From positions 44,680 through 108,679 of the forward strand of contig JABCYZ010000020.1 of assembly GCA_013289955.1 (NCBI GenBank): a stretch of DNA of 64,000 nucleotides, read 5' to 3'. The translations under genes were made by a program, and so were the position numbers. Below are positions 35,492-44,068 of the stretch, piece by piece. This stretch comes from Acidobacteriota bacterium. GTDB taxonomy: Bacteria > Acidobacteriota > Terriglobia > Acidiferrales > UBA7541. Position 1 is the stretch's first letter; each line of letters starts with the position of its first letter. The notes under the pieces were generated by a model. That model had not been told where the DNA came from. It searched no databases and saw nothing but the letters and a program-made list of their open reading frames with translations.

Positions 35492-36157
35492 CTAACTGAG
35501 TACCCAGGGCCCAGTTTTCTCGATAAAGCGGAAGCCGAAGTGCCGAAGAGGGGCTGCCTTTGTATCCGAATGAACAACTCTTGCCTTGCCAACATATGTG
35601 GTTCCGGAAGTCGTGAGATAGACCTCCACAATGGAATCGACAGGCATCTCTGCCGTACAGGCGCAAAGGAAGCCGCTAAGACTCACATCTTCTGTGACCG
35701 TGTCTTGTTCCGTTTTGCTTCCGAGCTTGTCCGTACCTCGCAGCTTAAGCGGAACCCGCAAGCGGACCCGGACTTCCGAGCGAGGTATAAAACGGCGGAC
35801 TTTGGTGAGCTGAGTGAGGCAAGCGCGGAGGGCGTCGAAATCAATGGGCTTCTCAAAATAGGCGCAGGCGCCAAGTTGCTTGCAGTGATCCTTGGTTTGC
35901 CCTCCGGCTTCACCGCTGACGATAATGACTGGAATCTTTTGTGTGTGGCTGAAAGCCGTAAAGGTTTGAAGAAGCTCATAGCCGGAATAGTTGGGCATGC
36001 GAAGATCCAAGAGGATGGCGTGCGGCTTGTGTTCAAGGGCCAGGGCCAGACCCTCTTGCGGCACACCGGTATCAATGACTTCAAAGATGTCGCTCAGTTC
36101 AAGACGTATCAGGCGCCGAATGGCCTCGTCATCGTCCACAACCAACAGCTTATCCAT
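35492..36157 (-). CDS. response regulator with PilZ output domain
   Basis: The 221-residue protein joins a receiver (about 1-118: LLVVDDDEAIRRL, AILLDLRMPNYSG, YFEKPIDF) to a PilZ domain (about 120-215). The PilZ part starts RRFIPRSEVRVRLRVPLKL and has TEDVSLSGFLCAC, matching RxxxR and (D/N)xSxxG. The product could therefore bind c-di-GMP and be controlled by phosphorylation. It lies between a sensor kinase gene (22 bp upstream) and an HD-GYP gene (21 bp downstream). Confidence 0.92.
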   Translation of the reverse strand: MDKLLVVDDDEAIRRLIRLELSDIFEVIDTGVPQEGLALALEHKPHAILLDLRMPNYSGYELLQTFTAFSHTQKIPVIIVSGEAGGQTKDHCKQLGACAYFEKPIDFDALRACLTQLTKVRRFIPRSEVRVRLRVPLKLRGTDKLGSKTEQDTVTEDVSLSGFLCACTAEMPVDSIVEVYLTTSGTTYVGKARVVHSDTKAAPLRHFGFRFIEKTGPWVLS

Positions 36158-36179
36158 CGTGACGTTGCTCCTGTCTCCT

Positions 36180-38432
36180 CTAGCGGATGCTGGTTCCGGC
36201 CAATTCGGTTATCGGGGTTGCGGCGGGCATCGCGGCCTTCCCCCCATCGAGCACCTCACGCACCTTGCGGATGAGAACCTCTTCGATAAACGGTTTGTGC
36301 AAGAGATGGATGCCGGGATCCAAAACTCCGTGGCCGGCGATGAAGCTGTCCGTATAACCGGACATGTAGAGCACCTTAATGCCGGGCTGGCGCAACAATA
36401 GGTTTTCGGCCAGGATGCGGCCGTTCATGCCCGGCATGACAACATCGGTCAGCAGAAGATCAAAGGGTCCTCCGAAGCGCTTGGCCACTTCGAGAGCATC
36501 TTCGCCGCTCTCCGCGGATAAGACCTGGAAGCCCCTGGAATCCAGAAATGACTTTGCGAGCTTGCGCAAGGGCTCGGAGTCTTCCACAAGAAGAATGGTT
36601 TCCGAGCCGCGCAGATTGTCAGGCGAATCGGTTTTGAGTTCGTCGGCAACCGCCTGACCAGCGTACCTTGGCAGGTAAATCTGGAAGGAGGTACCCTTGC
36701 CGATAGCGCTTTCAAGGCCAATATATCCGTTGCTTTGTTTGACGATACCGTAAACGGTGGCGAGACCGAGTCCTGTGCCCTTTCCCAGCTCTTTCGTGGT
36801 GAAGAAAGGTTCAAAAATATGTGTGAGCGTGGCAGCGTCCATGCCGGTACCTGTGTCGGTAACTGCCAGTAGCACGAAGCTCCCGATCTTCGAGCCTGGG
36901 TGGTTCCGGACATAGGCCTGGTCGAGCTCGGCATTTGAGGTTTCGATCTTGAGTTTGCCGCCATCGGGCATGGCGTCCCGGGCGTTGACCGCCAGGTTCA
37001 TGATGACTTGCTCGAGCTGGCTCTGGTCGGCTTTCACATTGCCGAGCTTTGGATCCAGGACGAGGGATACTTCGATATCTTCTCCCAACAGCTGTGGAAG
37101 CATTTTTCCCATATCGGAGGCGAGCGTGTTGAGGTTCAGGATGGCTGGCGACAGGACCTGCTGCCGGCTGAAGGCGAGCAATTGTTTTGTTAGGGAAGCG
37201 GCGCGCTGTCCCGCTTTTTCGATTTCCAGGGCGTGCTCTGCGAGAGGATTGCTTGCACCCAACTCCCGCTTCAACACTCTGCTGTAACCGATGATGACGC
37301 CCAGCAGATTGTTGAAATCGTGCGCAATGCCGCCCGAGAGCCTTCCGATTGCTTCCATCTTTTGTGCCATGCGCAGTTGCCTCTCGAGGATCCGTTTTTC
37401 GGTTACGTCCTCAGCAAAGGCTTCGAAGTAAGCCAGGCCTCCGTTTTCCTCGTTCACGCGGCGGCCGGAACAGCGGACGGTGATGGGCGTGGAGTCCTTC
37501 CGTTTCCACTCCATTTCAAGATCCTTGATTTCTTCCGTGCGGATAAGCAGTTCGGTTAAACGCTGATATTCTTCGGGATACCGGAAGATTTCACCGGGCA
37601 GATCTTTGTCGAGCAGTTCCTCAGTCGTCTCGTAACCAAGCATTTTCTTGAGGGCCGGATTGACTTGCAGAAACCGGCCAGCGGTGTTTGCGCGATAAAT
37701 TCCATAGGGCGCGTCTTCGACAACCGACCGAAAGCCCGTTTCGAGCCGCCGCAGGGACTCATCCGCTTTTTTGCGCTCGGTGACGTCACGGTTCACAATA
37801 ACCAGTTTTTCCGGCTGTCCGTCGGCATTTTGGATGACGCTGGAGGTTGATTCGAGCACCAGCCAGGAACCATTCTTATGGCGAAGGCGGTATTCCAGAG
37901 TTTTCCCGACCCCCGTGCGCCGCGCCTCGGCAGCGGCACGCTTTACGCGTTCACGATCATCAGGGTGAATCTGCTCGAAGCCTGAGGAGGCTTGCAATTC
38001 CGCGGGCGAATATCCCAGAACCTTTTGATAGGAAACGCTGTTGAAAATCCTCCGCCCTTCCATATCAACGACCGCGATCATATCGGCGGCGTTCTCGCTG
38101 ATCAGGTGAAACAGTTCTTCTCGATCGACCAACTGACGACGGATTCTGTGAATCAGAAGATACTGATAGATGGTGTAGAGATCGAAGAGGAACACCAGGC
38201 CTACCAGCCCGCGGATGGCCTGCGGCAACACGGTTCCAGTATAGAAATCCTGATGAAGGTGGGCATTCGGGAGGAGAAAGGAAGCCAATCCCATGGTGAG
38301 CAGCAGCGTGATAATAGCCGCCGCCGTCCACAGCCACCATTCCCGCCTTTCAATCCGCCGGAAGTTCGCGCGGATATCCTTCGAATTCGTGCCTGCCGGG
38401 TGGTCGAGAATTCTTGGTTTATGCGATTTCAA
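36180..38432 (-). CDS. membrane PAS-PAS hybrid sensor histidine kinase
   Basis: Two membrane helices (about 33-53 and 72-95) precede two PAS domains: about 105-220 (FHLISENAADMIAVVDMEGR, VTERKKADESL) and about 230-350 (VVEDAPYGIYRANTAGRFLQ). The kinase core has the acceptor His in GGIAHDFNNLLGVIIG (near 375), NLAVNARDAMPDGG, DTGTGMD and GTGLGLATVYG, typical of the HisKA_4-like/NtrB-like group. A C-terminal receiver (about 620-735) has LLVEDSEPLRK, LLLTDVVMPGMNG and LHKPF. Start is a TTG at 38432 preceded by GGTGATGA. It heads the operon with REC-PilZ and HD-GYP proteins, so it likely sets c-di-GMP-dependent behaviour. Confidence 0.93.
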   Translation of the reverse strand: MKSHKPRILDHPAGTNSKDIRANFRRIERREWWLWTAAAIITLLLTMGLASFLLPNAHLHQDFYTGTVLPQAIRGLVGLVFLFDLYTIYQYLLIHRIRRQLVDREELFHLISENAADMIAVVDMEGRRIFNSVSYQKVLGYSPAELQASSGFEQIHPDDRERVKRAAAEARRTGVGKTLEYRLRHKNGSWLVLESTSSVIQNADGQPEKLVIVNRDVTERKKADESLRRLETGFRSVVEDAPYGIYRANTAGRFLQVNPALKKMLGYETTEELLDKDLPGEIFRYPEEYQRLTELLIRTEEIKDLEMEWKRKDSTPITVRCSGRRVNEENGGLAYFEAFAEDVTEKRILERQLRMAQKMEAIGRLSGGIAHDFNNLLGVIIGYSRVLKRELGASNPLAEHALEIEKAGQRAASLTKQLLAFSRQQVLSPAILNLNTLASDMGKMLPQLLGEDIEVSLVLDPKLGNVKADQSQLEQVIMNLAVNARDAMPDGGKLKIETSNAELDQAYVRNHPGSKIGSFVLLAVTDTGTGMDAATLTHIFEPFFTTKELGKGTGLGLATVYGIVKQSNGYIGLESAIGKGTSFQIYLPRYAGQAVADELKTDSPDNLRGSETILLVEDSEPLRKLAKSFLDSRGFQVLSAESGEDALEVAKRFGGPFDLLLTDVVMPGMNGRILAENLLLRQPGIKVLYMSGYTDSFIAGHGVLDPGIHLLHKPFIEEVLIRKVREVLDGGKAAMPAATPITELAGTSIR

Positions 38433-38738
38433 TCATCACCAAAGGAAGTCCACACCTTCGCGAGGGACCAGGACGTTTCCGAGTAGCCGAGTCCGAAGAT
38501 CCGCGTGGACTGCTGAACCGTCCGAAGAGCTACTGCACGAACCTGCCCAAGCAGGCGCCTCTCTGCCGTCTCGGGCCACCGCGTAAGGTATTGAAACGGA
38601 AGGAGCTGTCCAGCGAGGAAAAGCAGGTAGATTGCTGGGAGCGAGACCGTCTGCACCGCCCCCGGCCGTAAGCACCGCTTTGGAACAGGCCCGGCCGGGC
38701 GGTCCGATTTAGAACAGGGAATTGCCGCCCTAGCGAAC
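38433..38738. other. intergenic stretch between the signalling operon and the oxidase operon
   Basis: Both flanking operons run leftward. A 120-codon minus-strand frame at 38429-38791 overlaps both neighbours and has no motif. It should hold the signalling operon promoter; none was clear. Confidence 0.4.
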
Positions 38739-38972
38739 CTACCGGTTTTGATCGAGGTCGCGCTTCCTGCCGTAGCGGAAGGCGAAGGCAATGCCGAAGG
38801 TCATGAATCCGAGAGGAGGGATCAAAAGGACGGCCACCCCGCGACTGATGGCTCTCTGGCCTGCAGCGGAAGTCGCCTTGGCGGTGCTGTAGCACATGGA
38901 ACAAGATTGGCTGAAGGCTGGGGTGGCGGATACCAGAAGAGCCAGAACGAGAATGGGAACGCGAAGCTTCAT
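38739..38972 (-). CDS. small membrane protein with CxxC motif at the end of the oxidase operon
   Basis: The ATG at 38972 overlaps the stop of the subunit IV gene as ATGA, giving 77 residues. A signal-like helix (RVPILVLALLVSATPAFS) is followed directly by QSCSMCYSTAKATSA, then a second helix (GVAVLLIPPLGFMTFGIAFAF) and a basic end. The N-terminal CxxC just outside the first helix could bind metal or heme, or act in thiol chemistry. Position suggests an assembly or accessory subunit of the oxidase. I do not recognise the family by name. Confidence 0.75.
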   Translation of the reverse strand: MKLRVPILVLALLVSATPAFSQSCSMCYSTAKATSAAGQRAISRGVAVLLIPPLGFMTFGIAFAFRYGRKRDLDQNR

Positions 38973-39304
38973 TTTGGTCCGAGCGCAAGTATACGAAAAG
39001 CGTCCGGGAAGAAAATCATCATCAGCGCCAAGCATACCACCAGCGAAGCCATCGTGAGCCACTTCATCCGGGAGACTTCAAACTTCATGTGCATGAAGTA
39101 GCCGATGATGAGCGCGGCTTTAATGAGCGACAGTCCCATCAGAATGGTCAGCATGCGGACGGGCTGCATGTTTTGGTAGGTGAGGTAGACCTCGATGGCG
39201 GTCATGACCAGGAGTGCGCCCCAGATCCAGAAGAATTGCCCTTTTCCGTGATGGCGTTGTTCTTCCGCAACCCGCAAGGCGATCGCGATTTGATCAGGTT
39301 CCAT
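38969..39304 (-). CDS. ctaF: cytochrome c oxidase subunit IV (bacterial CtaF/COX4_pro type)
   Basis: The 111-residue protein has three membrane helices (about 25-45, 50-72, 82-102) and the pieces FFWIWGALLVMTAIEVYLTY and IKAALIIGYFMHMKFE, typical of bacterial cytochrome oxidase subunit IV. It stabilises the catalytic subunits and carries no cofactor. It starts 13 bp after the subunit III stop, and overlaps the following small gene by four bases. Confidence 0.88.
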   Translation of the reverse strand: MEPDQIAIALRVAEEQRHHGKGQFFWIWGALLVMTAIEVYLTYQNMQPVRMLTILMGLSLIKAALIIGYFMHMKFEVSRMKWLTMASLVVCLALMMIFFPDAFRILALGPK

Positions 39305-39317
39305 GGCTTTCGAGCTC

Positions 39318-40115
39318 CTAAAGGATCTTGGCGGACATCAAATAAACCAGCGGAAAAATGAACATCCAAACCAGGTCGACGAAATGCCAGTAGAGACCGG
39401 CGACCTCGACGTCAGAGGAGTCGTAGACCTTGGGCTTGAGCCACAGGATGATGGAACAGACGATCGCGGCAAGCAGCAGCACATGGGCGCCGTAGTGGAA
39501 GGGGCTGTAAGCAGGAGTGCCCAGCCAAGCCGCCAGCCAAAAGACAAGCAGGATGGGAATGAAATAGCGGCGCAGAGCGACGATGCCGAGGTAGACGACC
39601 CCCAGCGTCACGTGGAGCATATGCATTCCCGTAAGGCCGAAGAACGTGGCGGCGAACTGCGGAACGGTTTTCGACACGTTTACAAACTCGGACGCCGTCT
39701 CGCCTCCGGGCGGCTTGGGGAAGACCGGGAGGGTCAACCCCTCCGCGATGAGTTTGCTCCACTCGCGTCCGTGCAGAAGCACGAAACCCATGCCGCAAGC
39801 CATCGTGGCCAGCAGCCAGAGCCGCTGCGCTTTTGCGTTGCCCTCGGTCGAAGCGCGCACGGCCAGCACCATCGTGAGCGAGCTGGTAAGCAGGAACGCG
39901 GTCATGATGGTGGCATTGACGATGCTCTCGGAGTGGAAAGGCGTCGGCCAGTTGGGGGTGGAAATGCGGCCGTAGCTGTAGGCATAAAGCAGCGCGCCGA
40001 ATGTCAGGGAGTCTGACATGAGGAACAGCCACATGCCGATTTTTTTCGAGTAGGTGCCAAAGAGCGACGGCTCGTAAACGGATGGCATCTCGTGCGGTAG
40101 CGTCGCTTCAGACAT
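39318..40115 (-). CDS. ctaE: cytochrome c oxidase subunit III
   Basis: The 265-residue protein has seven membrane helices as expected for full-length subunit III. Family features include KKIGMWLFLMSDSLTFGALL near residue 25, FFGLTGMHMLHVTLGVVYLG near 150, and a C-terminal VAGLYWHFVDLVWMFIFPLVYL. The conserved Glu/Asp of helix III and the WHFVD motif are present. It lies 54 bp after a second subunit-III-like gene, so two members of the family are encoded in tandem. Confidence 0.92.
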   Translation of the reverse strand: MSEATLPHEMPSVYEPSLFGTYSKKIGMWLFLMSDSLTFGALLYAYSYGRISTPNWPTPFHSESIVNATIMTAFLLTSSLTMVLAVRASTEGNAKAQRLWLLATMACGMGFVLLHGREWSKLIAEGLTLPVFPKPPGGETASEFVNVSKTVPQFAATFFGLTGMHMLHVTLGVVYLGIVALRRYFIPILLVFWLAAWLGTPAYSPFHYGAHVLLLAAIVCSIILWLKPKVYDSSDVEVAGLYWHFVDLVWMFIFPLVYLMSAKIL

Positions 40116-40169
40116 GCGCTTGGTCTCCTTGTGACGTGCGGCCCATGCTCGGCCGCAACGGACGTCGAG

Positions 40170-40877
40170 TTAGCGAGCGAACTCCAGCAAACACAGGATA
40201 TAAACCCACAAAAAAGTCATGAAATGCCAATACCAGGCGGTTACGTCGACAAGTACGGCACGTGAGGCGGCCGGCCGGCGCAAGAGTGCAGCCGCGCTTG
40301 CTGCGAGCAATGCCAGAATGCCGCCGAGCAGGTGGACGCCGTGTACGCCGGTCAGCAAGTAAAAGAACGAACTGCTGGGGACGGTGGCGACATAGAAGCC
40401 CCGAGCCGCGAGCTCGCGCCAGACGAGCCATTGGCCGGCGAGAAAGCTGAGGCCGAGGATAGAGGTGAGTCCCAGCCAGGGCATTCCGTCCGTTCTCTCC
40501 TCGGACGTTCCCGAGCCTGAAGTCATCCAGCCGGCGGCGGCTTCACGAGAGGATTGGCGGCGGGCCAGTTCCATTGAGAGGCTGCTGAGCAGCAAGACGA
40601 GGGTATTGAGGAACAGAAAGCTGGGCAGCGGAAGAGGAAGCCAATCGTGAACCAGAGTGCCGGTGCGCGGATCGAGAGTAGGAAGCCCCTGGCGCACCAC
40701 ATAGGCGCTTGAGTAGGAGACGAAGATCATCACGACCGCGACCAGAGCGACAATGAGTCCGAGCCTCGCGCGCCTCAAGCGCGCGCTAAAATCCAGTGCG
40801 CGCTGATCCGTGCTGCCGTTCCCGATCCGCAATCCCTCTGCTGTGCCGACCGAAGCGTTTGTGGTGGTGCTCGCCAT
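40170..40877 (-). CDS. heme-copper oxidase subunit III-like protein (second copy)
   Basis: The 235-residue protein has five or more membrane helices. It carries subunit III features (LPSFLFLNTLVLLLSSLSME, LTGVHGVHLLGGILALLA, VTAWYWHFMTFLWVYILCLL) but a longer polar N-terminus (about 35 residues) and a Ser/Gly-rich cytoplasmic insert around residue 115. It begins 9 bp after the subunit I stop. It differs clearly from the subunit III gene downstream, so this is not a simple tandem duplication. The shorter form resembles CtaE paralogues seen with caa3- and cbaB-type oxidases. Confidence 0.88.
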   Translation of the reverse strand: MASTTTNASVGTAEGLRIGNGSTDQRALDFSARLRRARLGLIVALVAVVMIFVSYSSAYVVRQGLPTLDPRTGTLVHDWLPLPLPSFLFLNTLVLLLSSLSMELARRQSSREAAAGWMTSGSGTSEERTDGMPWLGLTSILGLSFLAGQWLVWRELAARGFYVATVPSSSFFYLLTGVHGVHLLGGILALLAASAAALLRRPAASRAVLVDVTAWYWHFMTFLWVYILCLLEFAR

Positions 40878-40886
40878 TATGGTTGC

Positions 40887-42632
40887 CTAGTGGGCCTTCA
40901 GAATTGCCGGGTCGGTTTGCATTATGAAATCGCGGGGCGCGCCGGGGACGCTGTATTCGTACGGCCCGTTGTAAACGACGGGAATGTGTCCGCCGAAATT
41001 ATCGTGGGGAGGCGGAGTTGCGGTGGTCCATTCGAGGGTTGTGGCTTCCCAGGGATTGTCAGTGGCTTTCTCGCCGAACTTCATGCTCCAGAAAAGATTG
41101 AACAAAAAGAGGAACTGGCCGGCGATGGTAACGAACGCGGCGTAGGTCATGAATTCCTGCAACGGAACCAGGCCGTGCAGGTACTTCAGTTCCGTGAGCT
41201 GGGAATAGCGCCGGAGATGCGCCGCCATGCCGAGATAGTGCATGGGCATGAAGATCGCGTAGGTGCCGATGAGAGTGATAAAAAAATGCCAGCGTGCCAT
41301 GCCCTCGTTCATCATGCGCCCGAACATTTTGGGGAACCAGTAGTAGGTCGCGGCAAAGATGCCGAAGATGGAAGCCACGCCCATGATGAGATGAAAGTGG
41401 CCGACCACGAAGTACGTGTCGTGCAATTGAATGTCGAGCACAGGTTGGGCGAGGAAAGGTCCGCTGATTCCGCCGGAGATAAAAAGCGAAACGAATCCCA
41501 GTGCGAACAGCATAGGCGAGGTGAAACGAATGCGTCCCTTCCAGATTGTGCCGAGCCAGTTGAAGGTCTTGATGGCGGAGGGAACCCCGATGGCCATGGT
41601 CATCACCGAAAACGCGAAGGCCGTGTAGGGGCTCATGCCGCTCATGAACATGTGATGGCCCCAGACCATAAATCCAAGGAAACCTATGGAGAGCATGGCG
41701 TAGACCATGGCTTTGTAACCAAAAATGGGCTTCCGTGAAAATACGGAGAGCAACTGCGAGCACAAACCCATGGCCGGCAGGATGGCGATATAAACCTCGG
41801 GATGCCCGAAGAACCAAAACAGGTGTTGCCACAAGAGGGGCGAGCCGCCTCGGTGTCCCGTAAGCTGGCCATTAATGGTGACCAAAGGAACAAAAAAGCT
41901 GGTGCCCGCGTTGCGGTCAAGCAAAAGAAGAATGCCGGCGGACAAGAGCACTCCAAAAGCGAGCAGGCCGAGAATGGCGGTAATAAACCACGCCCAGCAG
42001 GTAAGGGGCATGCGCATCAGTGTCATGCCCTTGGCGCGCATGTCCAGGGTCGTGGTGATGAAATTGAGAGCGCTCATCAGTGCGCCGAGGCAAAACAGCG
42101 CGATGCTGATGACCCATAAGTCCGCACCCAGGGCCTCGCCTGGTCCTGCCGCTGGAAGCGCGCTTAGCGGCGGATAGCCCGTCCAGCCATGCAGCGGCGC
42201 GCCGCCGACGACAAAGAAAGCAGAAAGCATCACGACAAAAGCGAGTGCTGTCACCCAGAAGGAGAGCATGTTGAGGACAGGGAAGGCCATGTCCGGAGCG
42301 CCGATTTGGATGGGCAGAAAGTAATTGCCGAAGCCGCCCTGCGGGGCCGTGGTGAGGACAAAAAAGACCATGATCGTTCCGTGCATGGTCAGCAGGGTCA
42401 GATAGGTCTCAGGCTTTATCTCGCCGAGCAACGGCAAAGCGGCCGCGGGCCAGATTAAGTGGATGCGCATCAACAGGGAGAGAAACATGCCCACGAACAC
42501 GGCCGTCAGCGCAAGAAAGAAGTACTGAATGCCGATAACCTTATGATCGAGGCTGAAAACATATTTGCGTATCCAGCTCGTTGGGGCCGCATGGACGTGC
42601 GCGTCGTGGGCAGCGAATTCGCGGGTAGCCAT
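40887..42632 (-). CDS. ctaD: cytochrome c oxidase subunit I
   Basis: The start at 42632 (MATREFAAHD) lies one base after the subunit II stop; the frame is open further upstream. The 581-residue protein has 12 or more helices. Heme and CuB ligands are visible: TMHGTIM (low-spin heme), WFFGHPEVYIAILP (CuB His and cross-linked Tyr), WGHHMFMSG (CuB), VGHFHLIMG (both hemes). The proton-path residues GNYF and GAPD, the Glu of HPEVY and the Lys in PSAIKTF mark an A1-type oxidase. The usual FPRxNN after GAPDMA reads FPVLNM here, so the conserved Arg is lost. Fourth of six genes by position from the operon end, it follows subunit II. Confidence 0.95.
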   Translation of the reverse strand: MATREFAAHDAHVHAAPTSWIRKYVFSLDHKVIGIQYFFLALTAVFVGMFLSLLMRIHLIWPAAALPLLGEIKPETYLTLLTMHGTIMVFFVLTTAPQGGFGNYFLPIQIGAPDMAFPVLNMLSFWVTALAFVVMLSAFFVVGGAPLHGWTGYPPLSALPAAGPGEALGADLWVISIALFCLGALMSALNFITTTLDMRAKGMTLMRMPLTCWAWFITAILGLLAFGVLLSAGILLLLDRNAGTSFFVPLVTINGQLTGHRGGSPLLWQHLFWFFGHPEVYIAILPAMGLCSQLLSVFSRKPIFGYKAMVYAMLSIGFLGFMVWGHHMFMSGMSPYTAFAFSVMTMAIGVPSAIKTFNWLGTIWKGRIRFTSPMLFALGFVSLFISGGISGPFLAQPVLDIQLHDTYFVVGHFHLIMGVASIFGIFAATYYWFPKMFGRMMNEGMARWHFFITLIGTYAIFMPMHYLGMAAHLRRYSQLTELKYLHGLVPLQEFMTYAAFVTIAGQFLFLFNLFWSMKFGEKATDNPWEATTLEWTTATPPPHDNFGGHIPVVYNGPYEYSVPGAPRDFIMQTDPAILKAH

Positions 42633-42633
42633 G

Positions 42634-43443
42634 TTATTGCTTCTCCGCTTCGCGCGCCGCAATCCACTTGTCGAACTCTTCCTGGCTCACCACTCTCAGG
42701 ATGCCGTGCATTTTGTAGTGGCCGAGACCGCAAAGCTGCGAGCACGCGATTTCGTAATCGCCCGTCGCGATCGGCGTGAAGTGCATGTGGATGGCGAGAC
42801 CGGGCACGGCGTCCTGTTTGAAACGCATGGCGGGTACAAAAAAACTGTGGATCACATCTTCGGCGCGGAGTATCACGTCGATTTCGCGATTCACGGGAAC
42901 GTACATCGTGCCGGTGACAACGTCGTCTTTCGAGGCGGGGTCGCTGGTATCGAGGCCGATAGCGCCTTCGCCGCCCGAGGAAGGATCCTCTAGCTCGGGC
43001 TTGGTGGCGCCGAATTTGCCGTCCGGTCCGGGGTAACGAAAATACCAGGCGAACTGCATGCCGGTCACTTCGACTTCGACGGCATCGGAGACTGCCGGGC
43101 GAAAGCGTTCGGAGGCCCAGATCGAGCTGCTCATGAAATTCAGCCCGACAAACAAGACTAAAGTAAGTACTGTCCAGGTGATTTCAAGACCATTGTGGCC
43201 GTGGGAATAGAGCGCTTGCCTGGCGGTCGCCCCGCGGTCGCGATATTTCCAAGCAAAAAAACCGAGGGCCAGCTGCGCAGCTACAAATACAATACCCATG
43301 AGAATGTACGTGGTCGAGAAATGATGATCGATGCCTGCGGCCGCAGCCGAAGCGCCGACGGGTAACCACCAGGTTTTTGCTAGAAAGAAGTACGCGCTGA
43401 TGAAGGTAATCAGCCAAATGACTACGAGAAGAACTAGGCCCAT
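42634..43443 (-). CDS. ctaC: cytochrome c oxidase subunit II
   Basis: The 269-residue protein has N-terminal membrane helices (about 2-24, 45-65, 85-105) and a periplasmic cupredoxin domain. The CuA site is complete: an upstream His in DVIHSFFVP and then CSQLCGLGHYKM (C-x3-C-x3-H-x2-M). The electron-entry aromatic segment is MQFAWYFRYPGPDG. No heme c motif is fused, so this is an aa3-like rather than a caa3-like subunit II. GGGAGGTCAGGGTAG precedes the ATG. It is the first gene of the leftward oxidase operon and diverges from the Rieske/cytochrome b operon. Confidence 0.95.
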   Translation of the reverse strand: MGLVLLVVIWLITFISAYFFLAKTWWLPVGASAAAAGIDHHFSTTYILMGIVFVAAQLALGFFAWKYRDRGATARQALYSHGHNGLEITWTVLTLVLFVGLNFMSSSIWASERFRPAVSDAVEVEVTGMQFAWYFRYPGPDGKFGATKPELEDPSSGGEGAIGLDTSDPASKDDVVTGTMYVPVNREIDVILRAEDVIHSFFVPAMRFKQDAVPGLAIHMHFTPIATGDYEIACSQLCGLGHYKMHGILRVVSQEEFDKWIAAREAEKQ

Positions 43444-43535
43444 CTACCCTGACCTCCCGGTTGAATGATTCGCCGTTACGAACGATTCGGCCGACAACCT
43501 TCGGAATCTGGATCGCGAAGCCCGAAAACGGGGCG

Positions 43536-43563
43536 AGTCTACCACAGGTCTTTCTAAGCGCAA
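43536..43563 (-). promoter_or_regulatory. possible promoter of the oxidase operon
   Basis: On the minus strand TTGCGC (43558-43563) and TAGACT (43536-43541) are 16 bases apart, predicting a start about 90 bases before the subunit II ATG. Both hexamers are four-of-six matches, so the support is modest. Confidence 0.3.
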
Positions 43564-43682
43564 GCGGGTTCTTATGAGTCTTCCGTTTGAGTGCTTGGGC
43601 AGCCCGCCAAGAAAACGGAGAATTTTTCCTTGCTTCTGAGGTGTCCGAGAAAAGTGGCTGTCGAGAAAAGTTTAGACTTCTG

Positions 43683-43711
43683 TTGACGAATTTTTTTAAT
43701 TTGAGTAACAT
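43683..43711 (+). promoter_or_regulatory. putative promoter of the Rieske/cytochrome b operon
   Basis: TTGACG (43683-43688) and TAACAT (43706-43711) are exactly 17 bases apart, in an AT-rich patch that stands out from its surroundings. The predicted start near 43718 gives an unusually long leader of about 350 nt before the Rieske ATG. Confidence 0.55.
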
Positions 43712-44068
43712 CCGGCCCGTTTCCTGGGGGGTCCAGCGGAATGGTAGGGGCCTCACGATGTATCGTTGTCACGCTCTACAAACTCGGCGGGCCAGAGACG
43801 CTTCCACAGGCCACGCCTTGCTTGTGTGTCTCGACAGCCGAATCCAGGCTTCCCTCGCGTGTTTCGATGCGCCTGAACGCGGCTAGCTGCTCCGCGTACA
43901 GAGCGATAGGTTCCAGAAAAAACAAATCCAGGGCTAAGAGCGAAAAAAGATTTTTGCGCCTTCCTGAAGCTGCGCAAGGCGCACGGGCTCACGTTCAGGG
44001 GAGGGAAGCGACGGCATTGTTCGCGGCCGCCGCATAATTTCGACCACAGGGTATTCAGGAGGTATGGC

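Larger units (their letters stand above)
43444..44068. other. 625-bp divergent control region between oxidase and bc operons
   Basis: This region separates two respiratory operons and contains promoter-like elements on both strands. Open frames within it (43587-43886, 43741-44037 plus; 43753-44355 minus) have no ribosome sites or motifs. The 350-nt stretch after the plus-strand promoter has no known leader RNA that I can recognise. Confidence 0.5.

Noticed and set aside
39303..40016. 237-codon plus-strand frame over the oxidase operon
   Set aside because: Antisense to subunit III, with His/Gln/Glu-rich shadow composition and no motif.
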